Positions 22,960 through 35,460 are shown, counted from the stretch's first letter. The stretch: DNA of 64,000 bases from Diogma glabrata (GCA_963693315.1 OY856188.1:155585744-155649743), one strand, 5' to 3'. The notes: a model not told the origin generated them from the letters alone. Numbers and translations are program-made.

Positions 22960-23470
22960 TATATGCAGGGGCTGAAATCTCCAGACCTGAGATATCAAAA
23001 CCTCGGTCTGGGTTAAGGATTTTGATATAGTTTTTGGCAAAACACTTTATAAGGGGGACATTGTTTTTAGTTTTGGGCAGCGATGTATATCAAAAATAAA
23101 ACTCTTTGTTAAAGTACAAGTATTTTTTATCTGTGTTTAGAAATTTATTACGAAACATTGATACTTTGTTGGCAAATTATGACAGATCATAAATTAATAT
23201 AATTTAGTGAAAAGATGATACACCTAGAAAACTACTCAGAATCCTCTCTATCTAGCGTTTTGAGAAAATATTACAAAATCAACAATTCATATTTCTTTCA
23301 AAATTCCAAAAATATTCTAAAAATTATAATAAAACCAAAAATTATAATTTTTTTTTCAAAATCCTAAATATATTCCTAAAATTATTACAAAATCAAAGAT
23401 TGAAACTTTTTTCAAAATTCCAAAAATATTTTTATGTCCACAAATATTTTTATTCCAAAAGTATATTTAT
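22960..23470 (+). repeat. Fragment of TIR element A
   Basis: Matches 38.58-38.74 kb plus 45.41-45.6 kb read continuously: GAGATATCAA, TTAAGGATTTTGATATAG, TTTTGGGCAGCGATGTATATCAAA, then TTTTTTATCTGTGTTTAG. It shows the element A sequence without insertion B, which marks B's integration point. Confidence 0.75.
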
Positions 23471-23867
23471 GTTTGGTTAGTTGTACTTAATCAATCAAAT
23501 AACCTAACACCTAATTACCACTAACCATTTTCTTTAGATTTAAGTGTTAACAATCAGACCAAAAATTTGCAAGGATTAGACTTAAAAATTTAAAATGAAC
23601 TAAACATTACTAATCAAAAAGATAATTAAATCCATAAAAGTTTCGAAAACATAGATGTTCAGAAATTGAAAAGAGAAGTTAATGATTCAATAGTGGCAAA
23701 TTACAAATAATTCTATCTATGATTTTGATTATAAGAAGTAGAAATAAAAACAGTAGTCCAGGTATATGGGTTAAACATTGAATAAGCTTATATAAAAATA
23801 CAACCTTTATGATTAAGGTAAAATTACTGCATTGTTTATTTTGAAAGTATGTAGGATGGTTTTTGAG

Positions 23868-24265
23868 AACGAACTAATAAAAGCGATTTATTTAATTTCA
23901 ATGTTGTTAACACGAATATAAATATGATCTAAAGATAAGCAACTGGTTTTTAGTAAAGAAAATGATCAACCGTCTAGCTTTGAGTTTGAAACAGATGTGG
24001 AATCTAACTATTGTGAGAAGGACAACTACTTCTAATTTTATCAATACACCTTAAGTATTTTCACTAAAGTTTAATGCCAAAATCTAAAATAAGTTTGTTA
24101 ACACGAACATCAATATGTTTTAAAGATAAGCAACAAGTTTTTAGTATATAGAAAATGATCAACCGTCTAGCTTTGAGTTTGAAACAGATGTGGAATCTAA
24201 CTATTGTGAGGAGGACAACTACTGCTAATTTTATGAATACACCTAAAGTATTTTCACTAAAGTTT
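23868..24265. repeat. ~193-bp tandem duplication
   Basis: GAAAATGATCAACCGTCTAG...CAGATGTGGAATCTAACTATTGTGAG (split landmark) occurs at 23958 and 24151, with flanking GTTAACACGAA...AGATAAGCAAC also duplicated. No coding content; the minus frame at 24064-24309 is a shadow. Confidence 0.8.
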
Positions 24266-24279
24266 AAGTTTAACAAAAG

Positions 24280-24540
24280 GAGCTGAAGCTCAAAACTTTG
24301 AGATAACAAGACTTCGGTCTGTGTTAATAGTTTTATATAGTTTTTAAAAGAAGACTTTTATCGGGTTATTGTTTTAAGTTTGAAGCAAAAGCAAAGTTCT
24401 TTGCAAAAAAACTGAAGGGTAAAAGTCTTTTATTTTTGTTAAAAATATATATTACAAAGCTAACACGAAACATGAATGCGTTGTCAGAAAATCATAACAG
24501 ATTATAAATAAACAAAAAACAATCAACTGAAACGTAACGC
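24280..24540 (+). repeat. Diverged fragment of TIR element A
   Basis: Contains ACTTCGGTCTGTGTTAATAG, an ATAGTTTTT...ACTTTTAT stretch, TTTTATTTTTGTTAAAAATATATATTACAAAGC and TAACACGAAACATGAATGCG-TTGTCAG, in the same order as element A. Confidence 0.6.
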
Positions 24541-26640
24541 GAAATCTCTCAGGAATTTGAAATCATTTTTCATTTTCTCTCAGAAAAACTCCTTTGGAAT
24601 GGATGGAACTCACACTTATCAGAGATACCATAGTTCAAATGTTGGTGTCTAACACACTCACCCACAGAAGCGATGATGCACATATTGTTATTTTTATGAA
24701 CAGATGATTTCTAAATTAAAATATCAGTTCATATTTACTGAAGTTCCTTTATCAGTGAGTTCATAGGATGTGAATATTTCTATTCAGTCAACATCCTAAG
24801 TCACGAGTGTAGAGACGTTATTGATTGTTATCAAACAATTTGAAACTAAAATCTGACACACAACCATTTTATTGACATATATGTTCCATATATAGACAAC
24901 ATTAGGGCAATATTAATTTGGGGAGTTTTTGTAAGTGATTAAGCTCAAATAACTATTTAACGTGTGCGTAGTGATTCACTTTTGAATACAATTTTATTTT
25001 GCTTGTCTATGAGTTCACATCTTTAATGTTCTGAAACTTAGCGATAATCTAACAAATTAACAATATTAGATTATGCCCTAGCTGATCAAATTATTTTTAA
25101 CGAATCGGTCTTCATTAATTAGTTCAACGGCTTCGAGTGCGCCACAACGTCAATAGAAACATTATGATTTCTATTTTGACAAAAATTTAAAACAATTTCA
25201 CATAAAGAAATTTAACAATTAAAATTTTTTACACTGAGAAAAATTTCTATATCAATTTTTGTTATGTTTCTTAATATGTTTCTTCCTAATTAATAATCTC
25301 AGTTATGTTTATCAATAGAAAATATTATAATATAAATAATATCTAGTATTAGTATGATGGTAAAAATATAAAGAATCAGTTATGTGTACTAAATTCAACC
25401 GATCACCATAATCAATTTTTAGCGTGTATGCACATTTGCCAAATCAAATTTTGTTTGTTTGTTTTAATCTCTGAGAAACCGAAGTTTCTCCCCATAGTCG
25501 TGCGTAACTTTTTAAATCTACAAGAAAAGAAACCTGCCACAAAAAAATACTAAATAGAAGGGCAGGATTTCCTGCGATGTGGTTCATAAAATTAACAAAA
25601 TAGAGAACTTTTTGGATTTTGTTAGTAAAAATGTGTTATTAGAAAAAAAATAAACCATTTGACTTAAATAACACTAGTTTACAAATTTTGAACTTTTTTG
25701 TCTTCGTGAATAAAACCCAACTGTTTTTATGGATTTTGGTCTGCTGAATAGTAATATCATATTAATTTATTTAGGTTAGCTCTTGTTTTTGAGATATTCG
25801 TGAAAAAACCATTTTTTCGGTGAAACAATATGGTATTCCGGTTTTTGAACCTCATATTTTACAAAACAAACACATTCAATATGATCAATTTCACGCAAGT
25901 TCAGCAAATTTTTGGGAAATTTTGACTTGAACCCTTTTAATTTTGATTATTTTTTGTTTATGGATAGTCTTTCATCGTCACAAAAATACAAGTTCTCTTA
26001 GAATTTTTTTTTCGACCAGGGGTCTTCACAGGGTGCCCCTCTATTTTTTGTTATTTTGTGATGTGAGTGCATTTTGACGAGCGATTGTAGAAAAACTACT
26101 GAATCGATTTTCATGAATATGTCGTTGAATAGGTATTAGAACCAAGTTTTTAAAAATGTACACTGTTAATTTTTTGAAATAATTTTTAACGGTTTAACAT
26201 AAGAAAAAAACGGTGTAATTGAAAAAAAGATGGCATAGCCATTTTTTTTTTTTAACTAAATTGAAGCTTATTTTATATCTAACAACTTGTGAAAGTTTGG
26301 CACTTGCATTATTTTTTGTTTTAAAGATAAAATTCGTTGTGCATATGACTGTCGGGAATCAGTTTTTTTTGTTCTGAAAGAAAATTATAAATATGGCGAT
26401 TTTTAGATTCAGATTTTTTTTATGTTAAATATCAAATATTTTATTATCAAATGAACTTTTTAAAAAGCAATTTCAGTCAAGTTCAGCAAAATTTCGCGAC
26501 ATTTTGACTCGACCCTTTTTAATTTGGTTTATTTTTAGTTTATAGATAGCCTTTGATAAATGAAAAATACGACTTCAAGTAGAATGTTTTTTAAATATAA
26601 TAATATAAATTATTATATTTTTAAATATAATAATATAATT
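24541..26640. other. AT-rich stretch preceding the TE-like gene
   Basis: No gene. 26.03-26.56 kb contains phrases common in arthropod non-coding repeats (GTAGAAAAACTACTGAATCGATTTTCATGAA). This may be untranslated or terminal sequence of the element that carries the gene at 26.64 kb; no TIR was found. Confidence 0.45.
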
Positions 26641-28115
26641 ATAATAACAACATAATTATAATAACAAACCACAGTAATGCTACGCGTCATTTGGCTGAAA
26701 AAAGTAAAACTCTACATAAAAATAATTTTCAGCATTCATCTGCGACGGATAAAAGAGGTGTATCCACAACAGATATAAATGTTGTGGAGCAGTTCTATAA
26801 AAGTGATGAAATCAGTAGATTATTGCCAGGCAAACGAGATGCAATATCTTTTAAAAAAGGAGATGAGCGCATAAAAACACAAAAGGGCTTATTGCTATGT
26901 ACATTAAATGAAGCTTATGTGGAGTTTAAAAATAAGTTTCCTGATGTGAAAACAGGATTTACTAAATTCACGTCCTTTCGACCACAAGAATGTATAAAAT
27001 TATCCCAAGGAGTTAATAATGTGTGCGTGTGTACCATACATCAAAATATGAAACAAATTATTCAACACTCTAAGATATCTTGAATTACTGACGCTGCTTT
27101 CCAGAATTATAAAACATTAATTGACTTTGTTTCATGTGGTGAATTAACAGAAGATTGTCATACTTTGAAGTGCAATGAATGTTCAAAAAAACTTCAACAA
27201 CTGGAAGAAAGATTACTAAATGATTTTGACGTTAAAGGAATCCTTCAAGTCAAATATCAACAATGGAATACCACTGATCGATGCAATTTGGATACTTTAA
27301 TAGAAACTGTAGAAGAATTTATGAAAAAATTTATTTACCGTTTACAAGTTTTGATACCACACAACTTTATAGCAAAACAGCAATCTATATTCATTGAGGA
27401 AAAAAAAATTAGAAGCAGGAAGTGCTTCGTTCAAGGGGATTTTTCTGAAAACTACGGCTTCATAATTCAGGAAGCAGTTCAAGGCTATTATCATAATAAT
27501 TCACAAGCTACTAATCATCCATTTCTCATTTATTTTAAAAGTTCCGCAAGTGAATATATGCAGCACCGAAGTTTTATACTCATTTCGGATATAAACGATC
27601 ACAACAGTACTACAGTCCATCTTTTCATTACAAAACTTATTGAATTCATCAAAACGCATATAAATTCTAATATTACGAAAATAATTTATAACACTGACAG
27701 TGCACCTTCTCAATACAAAAATGCACATAGCCTAAATAACTTATGCCACCACAAAAAAGACTTTAAGGTTGATGCAGAATGGCATTTTCATGCTACCAGC
27801 CATGGAAAGGGACCTTGTGATGGAATTGGTGGTACACTGAAGCGTGCTGCACACCGTTATAGTATAGGGAGCAAAGATATTATTGATACATCAAAAAAAC
27901 TTTTCGAATGGGCTTTAAAATGGGAATCTACCATGAACTTTGGATACGCCGATAAAAATATATATCATTTAACAAAAAAAAAATACAAAATCGATATAAA
28001 AATGTGATTACTATAAGTGGAACTCAAAAATTTCATTCTTTTGTACCATTAGATACTAAAACAATCAATGCAAAAATGTTTTCCATCTCAAAAGAAACTT
28101 TTAAATGTAAAATAA
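26640..28115 (+). pseudogene. Nearly intact TE-like gene of unassigned family (putative DDE/RNase H-like fold)
   Basis: One frame from about 26.64 kb runs through a single in-frame TGA (27081-27083) to 28005, then slips in an A-run near 27.98 kb into a frame that continues ...KFHSFVPLDTKTINAKMFSISKETFKC to a stop near 28.12 kb. The N-terminal part carries VVEQFYKSDEISRLLPGKRDAI and FTSFRPQECIKLS, then VCVCTIHQN. The core carries FVQGDFSENYGFIIQ, HPFLIYFKSS, FILISDINDHNSTTVHLF, IIYNTDSAPSQYKN and the most conserved HFHATSHGKGPCDGIGGTLKR. From memory this matches a large family of uncharacterised proteins, mostly in invertebrates, present in many copies per genome. The aspartates in GDFSE, NTDS and PCDG are candidate metal ligands. 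A degraded second copy is at 47.03-47.75 kb. The listed start codon is not a clear ATG. Confidence 0.7.
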
Positions 28116-28228
28116 GTAAATAATTTTTAATGGTTGGGTTTTTCTAAGGAAGGTTTTTCTTAAAAACAAGTGTAATAACAGGGAATAACTCAATAAACTT
28201 TTGTCATTCATTTTATTACTCTGTAAGT

Positions 28229-28453
28229 ATGACTGAACCACCTGCTCCCGAAAAACTTTTACAAAGTTTATTTTACAGCTGTAAAAGTGACTGTGAAAAT
28301 AGCTGTGGTTGTAGAAAAACTGACTCGTACTGCAGCACTGCCTGTTTAAATTGTAGTGGAGTAGATTGTTCAAACAGTCCTCATGTTAATGATTTGTCAG
28401 AAAACTCAACAGACATATTTGATGATGCAACAGAAATTGCAGACATTTTTTAA
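28229..28453 (+). CDS. Small cysteine-rich ORF behind the TE-like gene (CXC-like)
   Basis: 74 residues beginning MTEPPAPEKLLQ and containing C-x3-C-x3-C-x-C-RK-x4-YCS-x2-C-x2-C-x4-C spacing. A P-x-LL lead and a CGCRK core followed by C-x2-C pairs resemble the zinc-binding CXC tails found on mobile-element proteins of invertebrates. It lies 115 bp after the upstream frame ends, same strand, and is followed by AATAAA-rich sequence at ~28.52 kb. It could be a second exon or the C-terminus of the upstream protein; no splice site is provable by eye. Confidence 0.55.
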   Translation: MTEPPAPEKLLQSLFYSCKSDCENSCGCRKTDSYCSTACLNCSGVDCSNSPHVNDLSENSTDIFDDATEIADIF

Positions 28454-29005
28454 TTCACAGATATTACAAAATTTAAATCCATAGCATAAATTTATTTAAA
28501 TTATGTAAAATAATTAATAAAATAATAAAAATAAAACAATAAACTGTCTTTCATTTATTAAAGAAAAATGTTAAATTATAAAACCAATTTACAACTTAAA
28601 AATTGACTTTATTTTTTCAAAAATAAATACATTAACTACATAATAATCATGTTTTCTCCCCCAAAAATAATAGTTTAGTACCCAGCAAACTCTAAAAAAC
28701 ACTATTTTATCGATTATTTTTGTAACATTTTCGATTTCCATCAGTCATTTTGAATTTCTAGAATCTGACAACAGATTCGTGTTCAGCACACTTTAAAACA
28801 CCTGGACACTGATTTTCATAACATTCCTTCGGTTGATATGCAAAATATTTCATTTTAAAAGTAAATTTGCAGTTATTGGTGGTTATTTGGCACACAAACA
28901 ATTAGCACACACTTTTAAAGGGCCGCATTTTTTATTACCATTATATAGAAGCAGCAAAAGGTTTCATCAAAAAACATGAATCGCGGAATTATTCCGAAGT
29001 TTAAG
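28454..29005. other. AT-rich downstream sequence with poly(A)-like signals
   Basis: Several AATAAA motifs around 28.51-28.55 kb could end the preceding transcript. The rest is unremarkable. Confidence 0.45.
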
Positions 29006-29876
29006 CGCTTTTAAGGTTCCGTACTTTGAAAAGGTAAAAATGGTACCCTATTGGTGAGACTTCGGTGTCCGTCCGAATTTCTACATAATCAATTTACTCA
29101 CAAACTATAAGTGCTATCAACTTGAAATTTTCTACAGTTATTCAATGTGTTTTCCCACACCTGATAATAAAAAAAATTCAAATATTTGTTTTTATCTATA
29201 TTTTATGGACATAGATAAGGCGATAGTAAAACAAAAGTTTTTTTAAGGAATCGAGTTTGGTCTAGAAAAATCGAAAAAAATGGAAGTATTTCAAAAAAAA
29301 ATTTCATTGAATTTTCGACTGCTTAGTTTTTGAGTTATTACCAAAAACGAGTGTTTTTTTGTCCCCCCCGTAACTTCGAACATTACAAACGAAAATTTTT
29401 TTAAAAAATCATTGGTTTAGGGATTTTAGGGGAAACCGAAACTTTATTTTTTTTGGTTGTTATAACTTCAAATGTTCATTAGAGGGGGTTTAAAGTAGAA
29501 ATTTTGAAAAAAAATTATTTCTGATGGGGTGTCATAAGAAATGAGGTAATATGATGGGGTGTCATTTGAAAGGTGATTTTTTTTTGTAGTGCAAAAGAGT
29601 TTTTTTTGTAATTTTCGAAAGCAATTTTCGATTTATTTTCAAAAATGTAAAATTTATTTTTGTCCCCCCCCCCCTTATCTACGAACATTAAAAAGAAAAA
29701 ATTTAAAAAAATTCACCTGTGTAGGGATTTTCCTAAATCGATACTATAATTTTTTTACTACTTATAATTTCAAATAAACGTGACTATACTAACAAAAACT
29801 GTTTTTTTCTCAAATATTATATACACGGAACCCTCAGCGAGCGAATTATATTCGCATTTGCCTGACTTTTTTATCT
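29006..29876. repeat. Dispersed insect-type repeat with GGTTCCGTA / ACGGAACC ends
   Basis: The left end reads AAGGTTCCGTACTTTGAAAAGG, TACCCTATTGGTGAGACT and TGTCCGTCCG. The right end reads CACGGAACCCTCAGCGAGCG, ATTATATTCGCATTTG. From memory these are the two ends of a repeat extremely common in Lepidoptera and present in other insects. The interior is AT-rich with poly-C runs and has no gene. Confidence 0.6.
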
Positions 29877-29949
29877 AATATGACTCCACTATATAGTATA
29901 AAAATAATTGCATTTGGTTGTTGAGTTAAACTTATCTAAATTTATTTAT

Positions 29950-31753
29950 TCACATTAGAAAAATATGTCCTTAAAAAACTTAAATTGTTAATGCGCTCAT
30001 CAGGCAATCGCGAACGAATTTTTGTGCAAATCAGACCAGCCGCTGAGAATGCGCTCTCAGATTCAACACTAGTATAGGGTGGATTGTTAAAAAATAGTTT
30101 TATACTGATTCTAGATATTTCCCACGAACATTTCCTTCACAAAACAATGTAATCTCCTGTCGAATAGTTTGTTCAGGTCTTTTGAACTACTGTTTCTATC
30201 CCTAGCTTTTATGTTAGGCGGTTCTAATCGCTTGTTTATTATTAACTGCAATTGCTCTTTCATTGATAAATTACATGAACTGGGGCCAGCTAGATTTTCA
30301 TAATTTATTTCATTGTTTTTAATAAGATTTGTATTTGTAATTGTTGTAAGCTCGCTTTTATTGAGGCGTTGCAATAAATCCAAACCCATTTTGATAAGTA
30401 ACATCTTTGGAAGTTTTATGGATAAGTCTGCTTCAATCTCTTCTTCTGTACTGGAATTTGGATTATGCAGAAATTTTAAAAAACTTGATAATTGTGAAAG
30501 TCTTTGTAACATTCTACATTTTAGTTCTTAGTAAAGTTATCCAGCTATTGAAGAATTTGTGGTTTTTAGAGATACAAACATGAATTCTATATTGTTGCAT
30601 CGGCTGTTAATAAATTAGCGTTTTGCCAGCATAGCGATTCTACTCCCAATTTGAGAGGAAGTAGTACAGCAATTGTTTCAGATACTATATCAAAATCCAT
30701 ATCACTAAAACTTACTGTGGTCATTTTAAAATCAATTATAGACTTTTGGATGCAATTCTTCAGTTGAATAAAACGTTCTAGCACAGAGAGTAAGCTATTC
30801 AAGCGCGTCCGTGTAACAAATATTAGCTGTATTTCTTTAATATCTCATTATTTTTAGTTGGAGATTTTCTTAATAATCTGACAACTTTCCTTATTTTATT
30901 TATTATAGGATATATATTACTTGAATTTGAAGGACAAGGAATATGACGCTCCTCGTTATCAACTGCAAACGAATCAATAATTAAATTATCGTCTAGTTCT
31001 TCATCCAAATCCGAATCGTTTGTTGCGTCATTTTCATTGTTAAACGGTTCTTCAACAATAATGGAAGTTAAAACATTTTCAGTTTGATAAAGGACAGCAA
31101 TAATAGCGAATTGGAGATCATGAGCTAAACACAGTTGCTATACTATAATGGTGTTATAAATTTTCCTAATTTTGTCATAACTGATGCCCCGTCGGTGGTA
31201 ATACAGACAATATGATTATGTTTTCAAATTCCATAGTAATTTTGTTAAGTTTCCAAAAGTCCAACACACTTTTCGGCAGGCATATTGATACAAAAACCCG
31301 AGCTAAACCAAGATTCCAAAAATTATTTTTCGAGTAAATAGTAATATTCAAATATCTTCTATTTCTAATGGATATCGTATTCCTTATAGATATTCTGATT
31401 TTGGTATATTAGTAAAGCCTCGCGTTGATAATCCTTTTTTAATATCAATTGATTTTGTAATTATAGTAAGAGATAAACCATTATTTGTCGTCATACGTGC
31501 CAGTACCATAGATAGTGATTGCTCTGCGTCATTTTTAAAATACGCTAACCGTGTTCGTTGTCGGCGCAATTTCACTTATCTGAAAATTTGTTTCTGTTGC
31601 ATCTCGTTTTAATTAGTTTATATTAAGGGTTTTAAGATGTGTGTGGAGACCACTTGTACTACCACCAACTGTTTTTATTATTCTACTGCATTTACTACAT
31701 TTTGGAATATGACCCTTATTTTCCCGTAAGAAATAAAACCATGATGAAACCAT
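29950..31753 (-). pseudogene. Decayed hAT transposase with BED zinc finger
   Basis: Cut-and-paste transposase remnant, read from 31753 to ~29950. The N-terminus (31753-31617) is a BED finger: SWFYFLRENKGHIPKCSKCS, GGSTSGLHTHLKTL. Then frames 31575-31384, a CLAHDLQFAI block near 31.13 kb (the conserved C-x2-H of hAT), 31008-30823, and 30802-30587 with FDIVSETIAVLLPLKLG and ANLLTADATI. Finally 30512-30111 leads into the C-terminal dimerisation block, SVESESAFSAAGLICTKIRS-RLPDERINNLSFLRTYF, at ~30.08-29.95 kb. At least four frame breaks or stops. TIRs were not identified. Confidence 0.85.
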
Positions 31754-32062
31754 GTTACTCAAAATAAAAATAAATAAAGGTAACATAAATAATTTAATTC
31801 AAATGTACAATGTGATTTGAAAATCAAAAATACTGCAATACTTACTTAAATTATTTCACTTATCAGTTTAAATAAAAATTTACATGCATTATTGTTTACG
31901 ATAGAATTATCTCGAGTCTCCACATTTATACAGCACCAAAAACGCAATTGTTTCAACGGTATTTTACTTATTGAGGGAAATATGCTTCACCATTACTTTC
32001 CATAACAAATGAAGCATCATGCATCATCTAGGTTAATGCAGGGATCTATAAAATTTATACAA

Positions 32063-33375
32063 GGGGCATTCTTTGCAAATCGGAGACCCCCTGCTCTCCA
32101 GAATTGGTTAAAGATTTTCGAAACTTTTATGAGCAGAAATTGTAGCTTACTGTCTCTAGTTTTTAATGCCGTGTGCCCCTTTTCGAAATTCAAAATGGTG
32201 GAATCAATATGGTGGCTGGAAGCCACGAAGAACAGGGATGATGATGTATATTAAATGCGATGTATATTGAACAAAAAATTCTTTGTAAAAGTACAAGAAT
32301 TTTATCTCTATTTAGAAGTTTATTACAAAACTAACACGAAACATGAATTTCTATCTTGATAACAGTAGATCTTAAAAAAATTTATCACATACATTTTCGG
32401 CTTAAAATTTTATTTAGAATACGATGATATTTTTAAAATTTCACAATTGAGCGAATTTTGAAAAGTTGGCCGTCATATTTGATCCGCCATTTTGTTTTAA
32501 AAAAATTTGTGTTTTGAAATTAGATTCATAATCTGCGAGCCTAACAATCTTAGAATATACTACTCTTTTACCATTTATTAGCTAATAGAAAGAGAAAATA
32601 CGCTAAAACTACTTCTTTTCCCGTTTTCGTCTTGTTTTGGGCCAGTTCCTGGTCGATGCCAATTACAAAACAAAAGTTAATCGAAAGGAGATAAAAGAGA
32701 GAAAAAGTTTAAAAACAAAATTAAAAAAATCGTGGCATATTTCTTGAAATCCCGATTTTAAAGTTTTAACCCTTAAAATAAGGGTGAAAACTACCACCAA
32801 AAAATTTTAAAATATTGTTATTGTAATCTATGGTAAAATTTCTAACAAAATCATATTTTTTTTCAGTCGCACCGCACCCATTTTCCTACAAAATTCACAA
32901 GACAAAAAATCGAATTTTGTGAGCGTCACTGATGCCACTGAAAGCCACATTTTATCCGCCATTTTAAAATTATAAAATATGACACTAGATTTGTCACTGA
33001 CACCTCCAAAAGCCAAACGAATTAAATTTAATAAATTTTTTTTTTTCAATTTTCCGGTCGGCCATCTTGGATCAACCATTTTATATTTCAAAAATCTAAC
33101 AGTGAATTCGTGTTGAATGAGCATCAAAGCTATCATGTGTACATAAAACAATATCATACCAAGACAAATGTTGCTGCTTTCATGCTTCTTACCTTAAGAT
33201 CACTGTTCTTCGTGACTTCCAGCCACCATATTGATTCCGCCATTTTGAATTTCGAAAAGGGGCACACGGCATTAGAAGCTAGAGACAGTAAGCTACAATT
33301 TCTGCTCATAAAAGTTTCGAAAATCTTTAACCAATTCTGGAAAGCAGGGGGTTTTCGAGTTGCGAAGAATGCCCC
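32063..33375. repeat. Long inverted repeat, two 173-bp arms
   Basis: Arms 32063-32235 and 33203-33375 are reverse complements of equal length with scattered mismatches: GGGGCATTCTT, CCCCCTGCT-TCCAGAATTGG, TATGAGCAGAAATTGTAGCTT, GTGTGCCCCTTTTCGAAATTC, CACGAAGAACAG. About 970 bp of AT-rich DNA separates them, containing an ATTTTGTTT...CCATTTTAAA type sequence and no gene. May be a fold-back element or an inverted duplication. Confidence 0.8.
32240..32400 (+). repeat. Small fragment of TIR element A inside the inverted repeat
   Basis: GCGATGTATATTGAACAAAAAA, AAAAGTACAAGAATTTTATCTC and TTATTACAAAACTAACACGAAACATGAAT match element A (45.41-45.47 kb and 38.69 kb). Confidence 0.6.
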
Positions 33376-34229
33376 ACAAATATGTCAACAAATGATTTGA
33401 ACTTTTTTAGAATAACACAGAAGTCTGGATTTATAAATAAAATTAGTCTTATTATTATTTTATCCAGCTTTTCGTTTAAAACGCTGGATGAAAAGTCGAA
33501 ACAAAACGATGAACCATAAATTGACAAAACCCATAAAACGAAAATATTCACTAAAAGTGCTGGCGTTCTTAGACCATCTATTCGATTAATTTCAAACATC
33601 AGCGCTATACATGTCTTAGTCTGCTCTTCCAGTTTTTTTTCAGTGCATTACTACTAAAATCATTCAAAGTGCAACCATCAATGTAGAGTATTGCAAACAA
33701 TTGTTATTTGCAAATGCACATTGACCGTATTTGAGAACAGCACATAATCTGGATGGATTGATAAATGAAATTAGTCAACATGAAATGGGATGTTTAACCA
33801 GTAGCAGTGAACCAATGTGACTATTTTATAGGATGTGTATGATTGTTTCAGTGTAAATCATTGGCAGTTGTGAGACTCAATAAACGAATGTTTTTACGTT
33901 CACCTAATTGATCGCATATATTAAGTGAAACATCCCGAAACATCACATTATTTAAATTAACTGTCTGAAATAATATTTTAATCTTTTTGGAACTCATCTT
34001 TTACAATCTATTTATAAAAGTTATTGTGTATCTTTTTGGGTAGTACACCCATTTTTACAATTTTTCTCAACATTTTTATAAAACAATTCATGAGAGTGTT
34101 GTGCTTATAAACGCTTTCCAAATTTTGAGCTGCATGATGATAGCATCAACAAAATTGTATAAAAGGTTTAGTTTCAACAAATTTGTATAAACGGTTTGTT
34201 TACCTGAAATTTCCTTTTTTACAATATCT
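33376..34229. other. AT-rich spacer with a small LINE scrap (~33.85-33.96 kb, minus)
   Basis: TGTGAGACTCAATAAACGAATG at ~33.87 kb matches the 3' half of the LINE at 6.40 kb in the same orientation. Nothing else recognised. Confidence 0.45.
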
Positions 34230-35460
34230 TTCTACCGAACCCGAAACAAAAGGATTCGTTGGTTGCGTATGGATTACACCCTGCAGTCTTGAATTTGATT
34301 TAAAATTTTCTCACTGACCGATACATTTCGATATGTATAGAAGGTTTTCTTCTGAGTCTACGTTAATAAACGATGATGTTCCCCATGGCCCGGTTTTGTA
34401 CAGCACACTTTTTTAAATTTATATCTAATAACTGTTACCCAATAAATAATTCTGCAAATGGTAGTACACTGCATAAGTCATTAGTCAGATTTATTTCTTT
34501 TCAGACTTTTTCGATTTTAATATATCCAGAAGAGTTTTTAAAAACTTGATAAGGTCAAAATTATTGAACATTTGATATATCGTTGTTTTCATTAGTATAA
34601 TACTAAATTTTATTATCAGTATTTTTAATTTTTTATTTATGTTTATATAAAATTCTGTTTTTATTGTTTGTTCTATAGTTATTACGTTTGATTGTTTTGT
34701 TTCTTTTTCTTTTCTTCTTTTTATGTTAACTAATGTAATCTATGGTACTCTGTACTGCTGATGAATAAATAAATAAATAAAATGCATGACCGAATAAATC
34801 CAGCACAAAGAGACGCTGCTATAAATGTAAACAAGGAGCTAGAACAAGTCACCGCTTTGGGTGACAAAAACGTTGTCAATTTTAATGCCACCAAAACGGT
34901 GTTGAATACTTTCAGATTGAAGACCTAGTTCTACAACGATATTTTAGTTAGTATTTGTGACTCACAAATAGGCAAATTTTAAAGCTCTCGTTTATTTCAA
35001 GTCTCAATTTCCAATGCCATACTTTAAACCGACCATTTGATGACGATGCGGAGAGCGCATCAAGAAAACACGGCCTCGTCAAAAGATGTAAAAAATATTT
35101 CCCTCCTTACCCATTTTTCCACATTTTAAGTTTTGTATTCGTTGCTGTATGGAGTATTGCTGTCAAGTTTGGGGTGCACATCTGTTTCCATCCTTGCTGT
35201 TTTGGACTCTGTTCAAAAGCGTGCTATTCGAATTGTTGGTTATAGTAATTTAACAATAAGTCTTGATACTCTACAACACCGTCGCACTGTTGCTGATCTC
35301 GCTATTTTTATAAATACCATGATTAGCAGCGCTCAGATTAAATCAGATCCAATATGCCAAAACCATATTCTTTTCCCCGTTGGCCGTTTCACTTGTCCAT
35401 CAGTTTATGTAAACAGCCAAACTGTCGCGATCACTCACTGTCATAGTGAAAAAATGCAGA
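34230..35460 (+). pseudogene. Broken LINE RT, same family as 5.6-7.7 kb, opposite strand
   Basis: In order: VAYGLHPAVLNLI and RYISI (34.26-34.34 kb); INDDVPHGPVLYSTLF-like motif B region; NNSANGSTLHKSLV (34.45 kb, motif C with the catalytic DD lost); an interruption (34497-34783); MHDRINPAQRDAAINVNKEL and KNVVNFNATKT; then LDSVQKRAIRIVG and LDTLQHRRTVADLAIF (35.2-35.3 kb). Multiple stops and shifts. It is cut at its 3' end by the RTE-type insertion at 35461. Confidence 0.8.
34497..34783 (+). mobile_element. 3' tail of another non-LTR element inserted in the LINE
   Basis: The family copy at 6.6 kb encodes LHKSFVSLSSKAKMHERI without a break, but here ~290 bp separates LHKSLV from MHDRI. The extra sequence ends in GATGAATAAATAAATAAATAAAA, the short-repeat tail usual for severely 5'-truncated LINE or SINE copies. 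No coding remains. Confidence 0.65.

Noticed and set aside
27081..27083. In-frame TGA as a recoded (selenocysteine) codon
   Set aside because: No supporting element seen, the copy also has an A-run frameshift, and the family is multi-copy and decaying.
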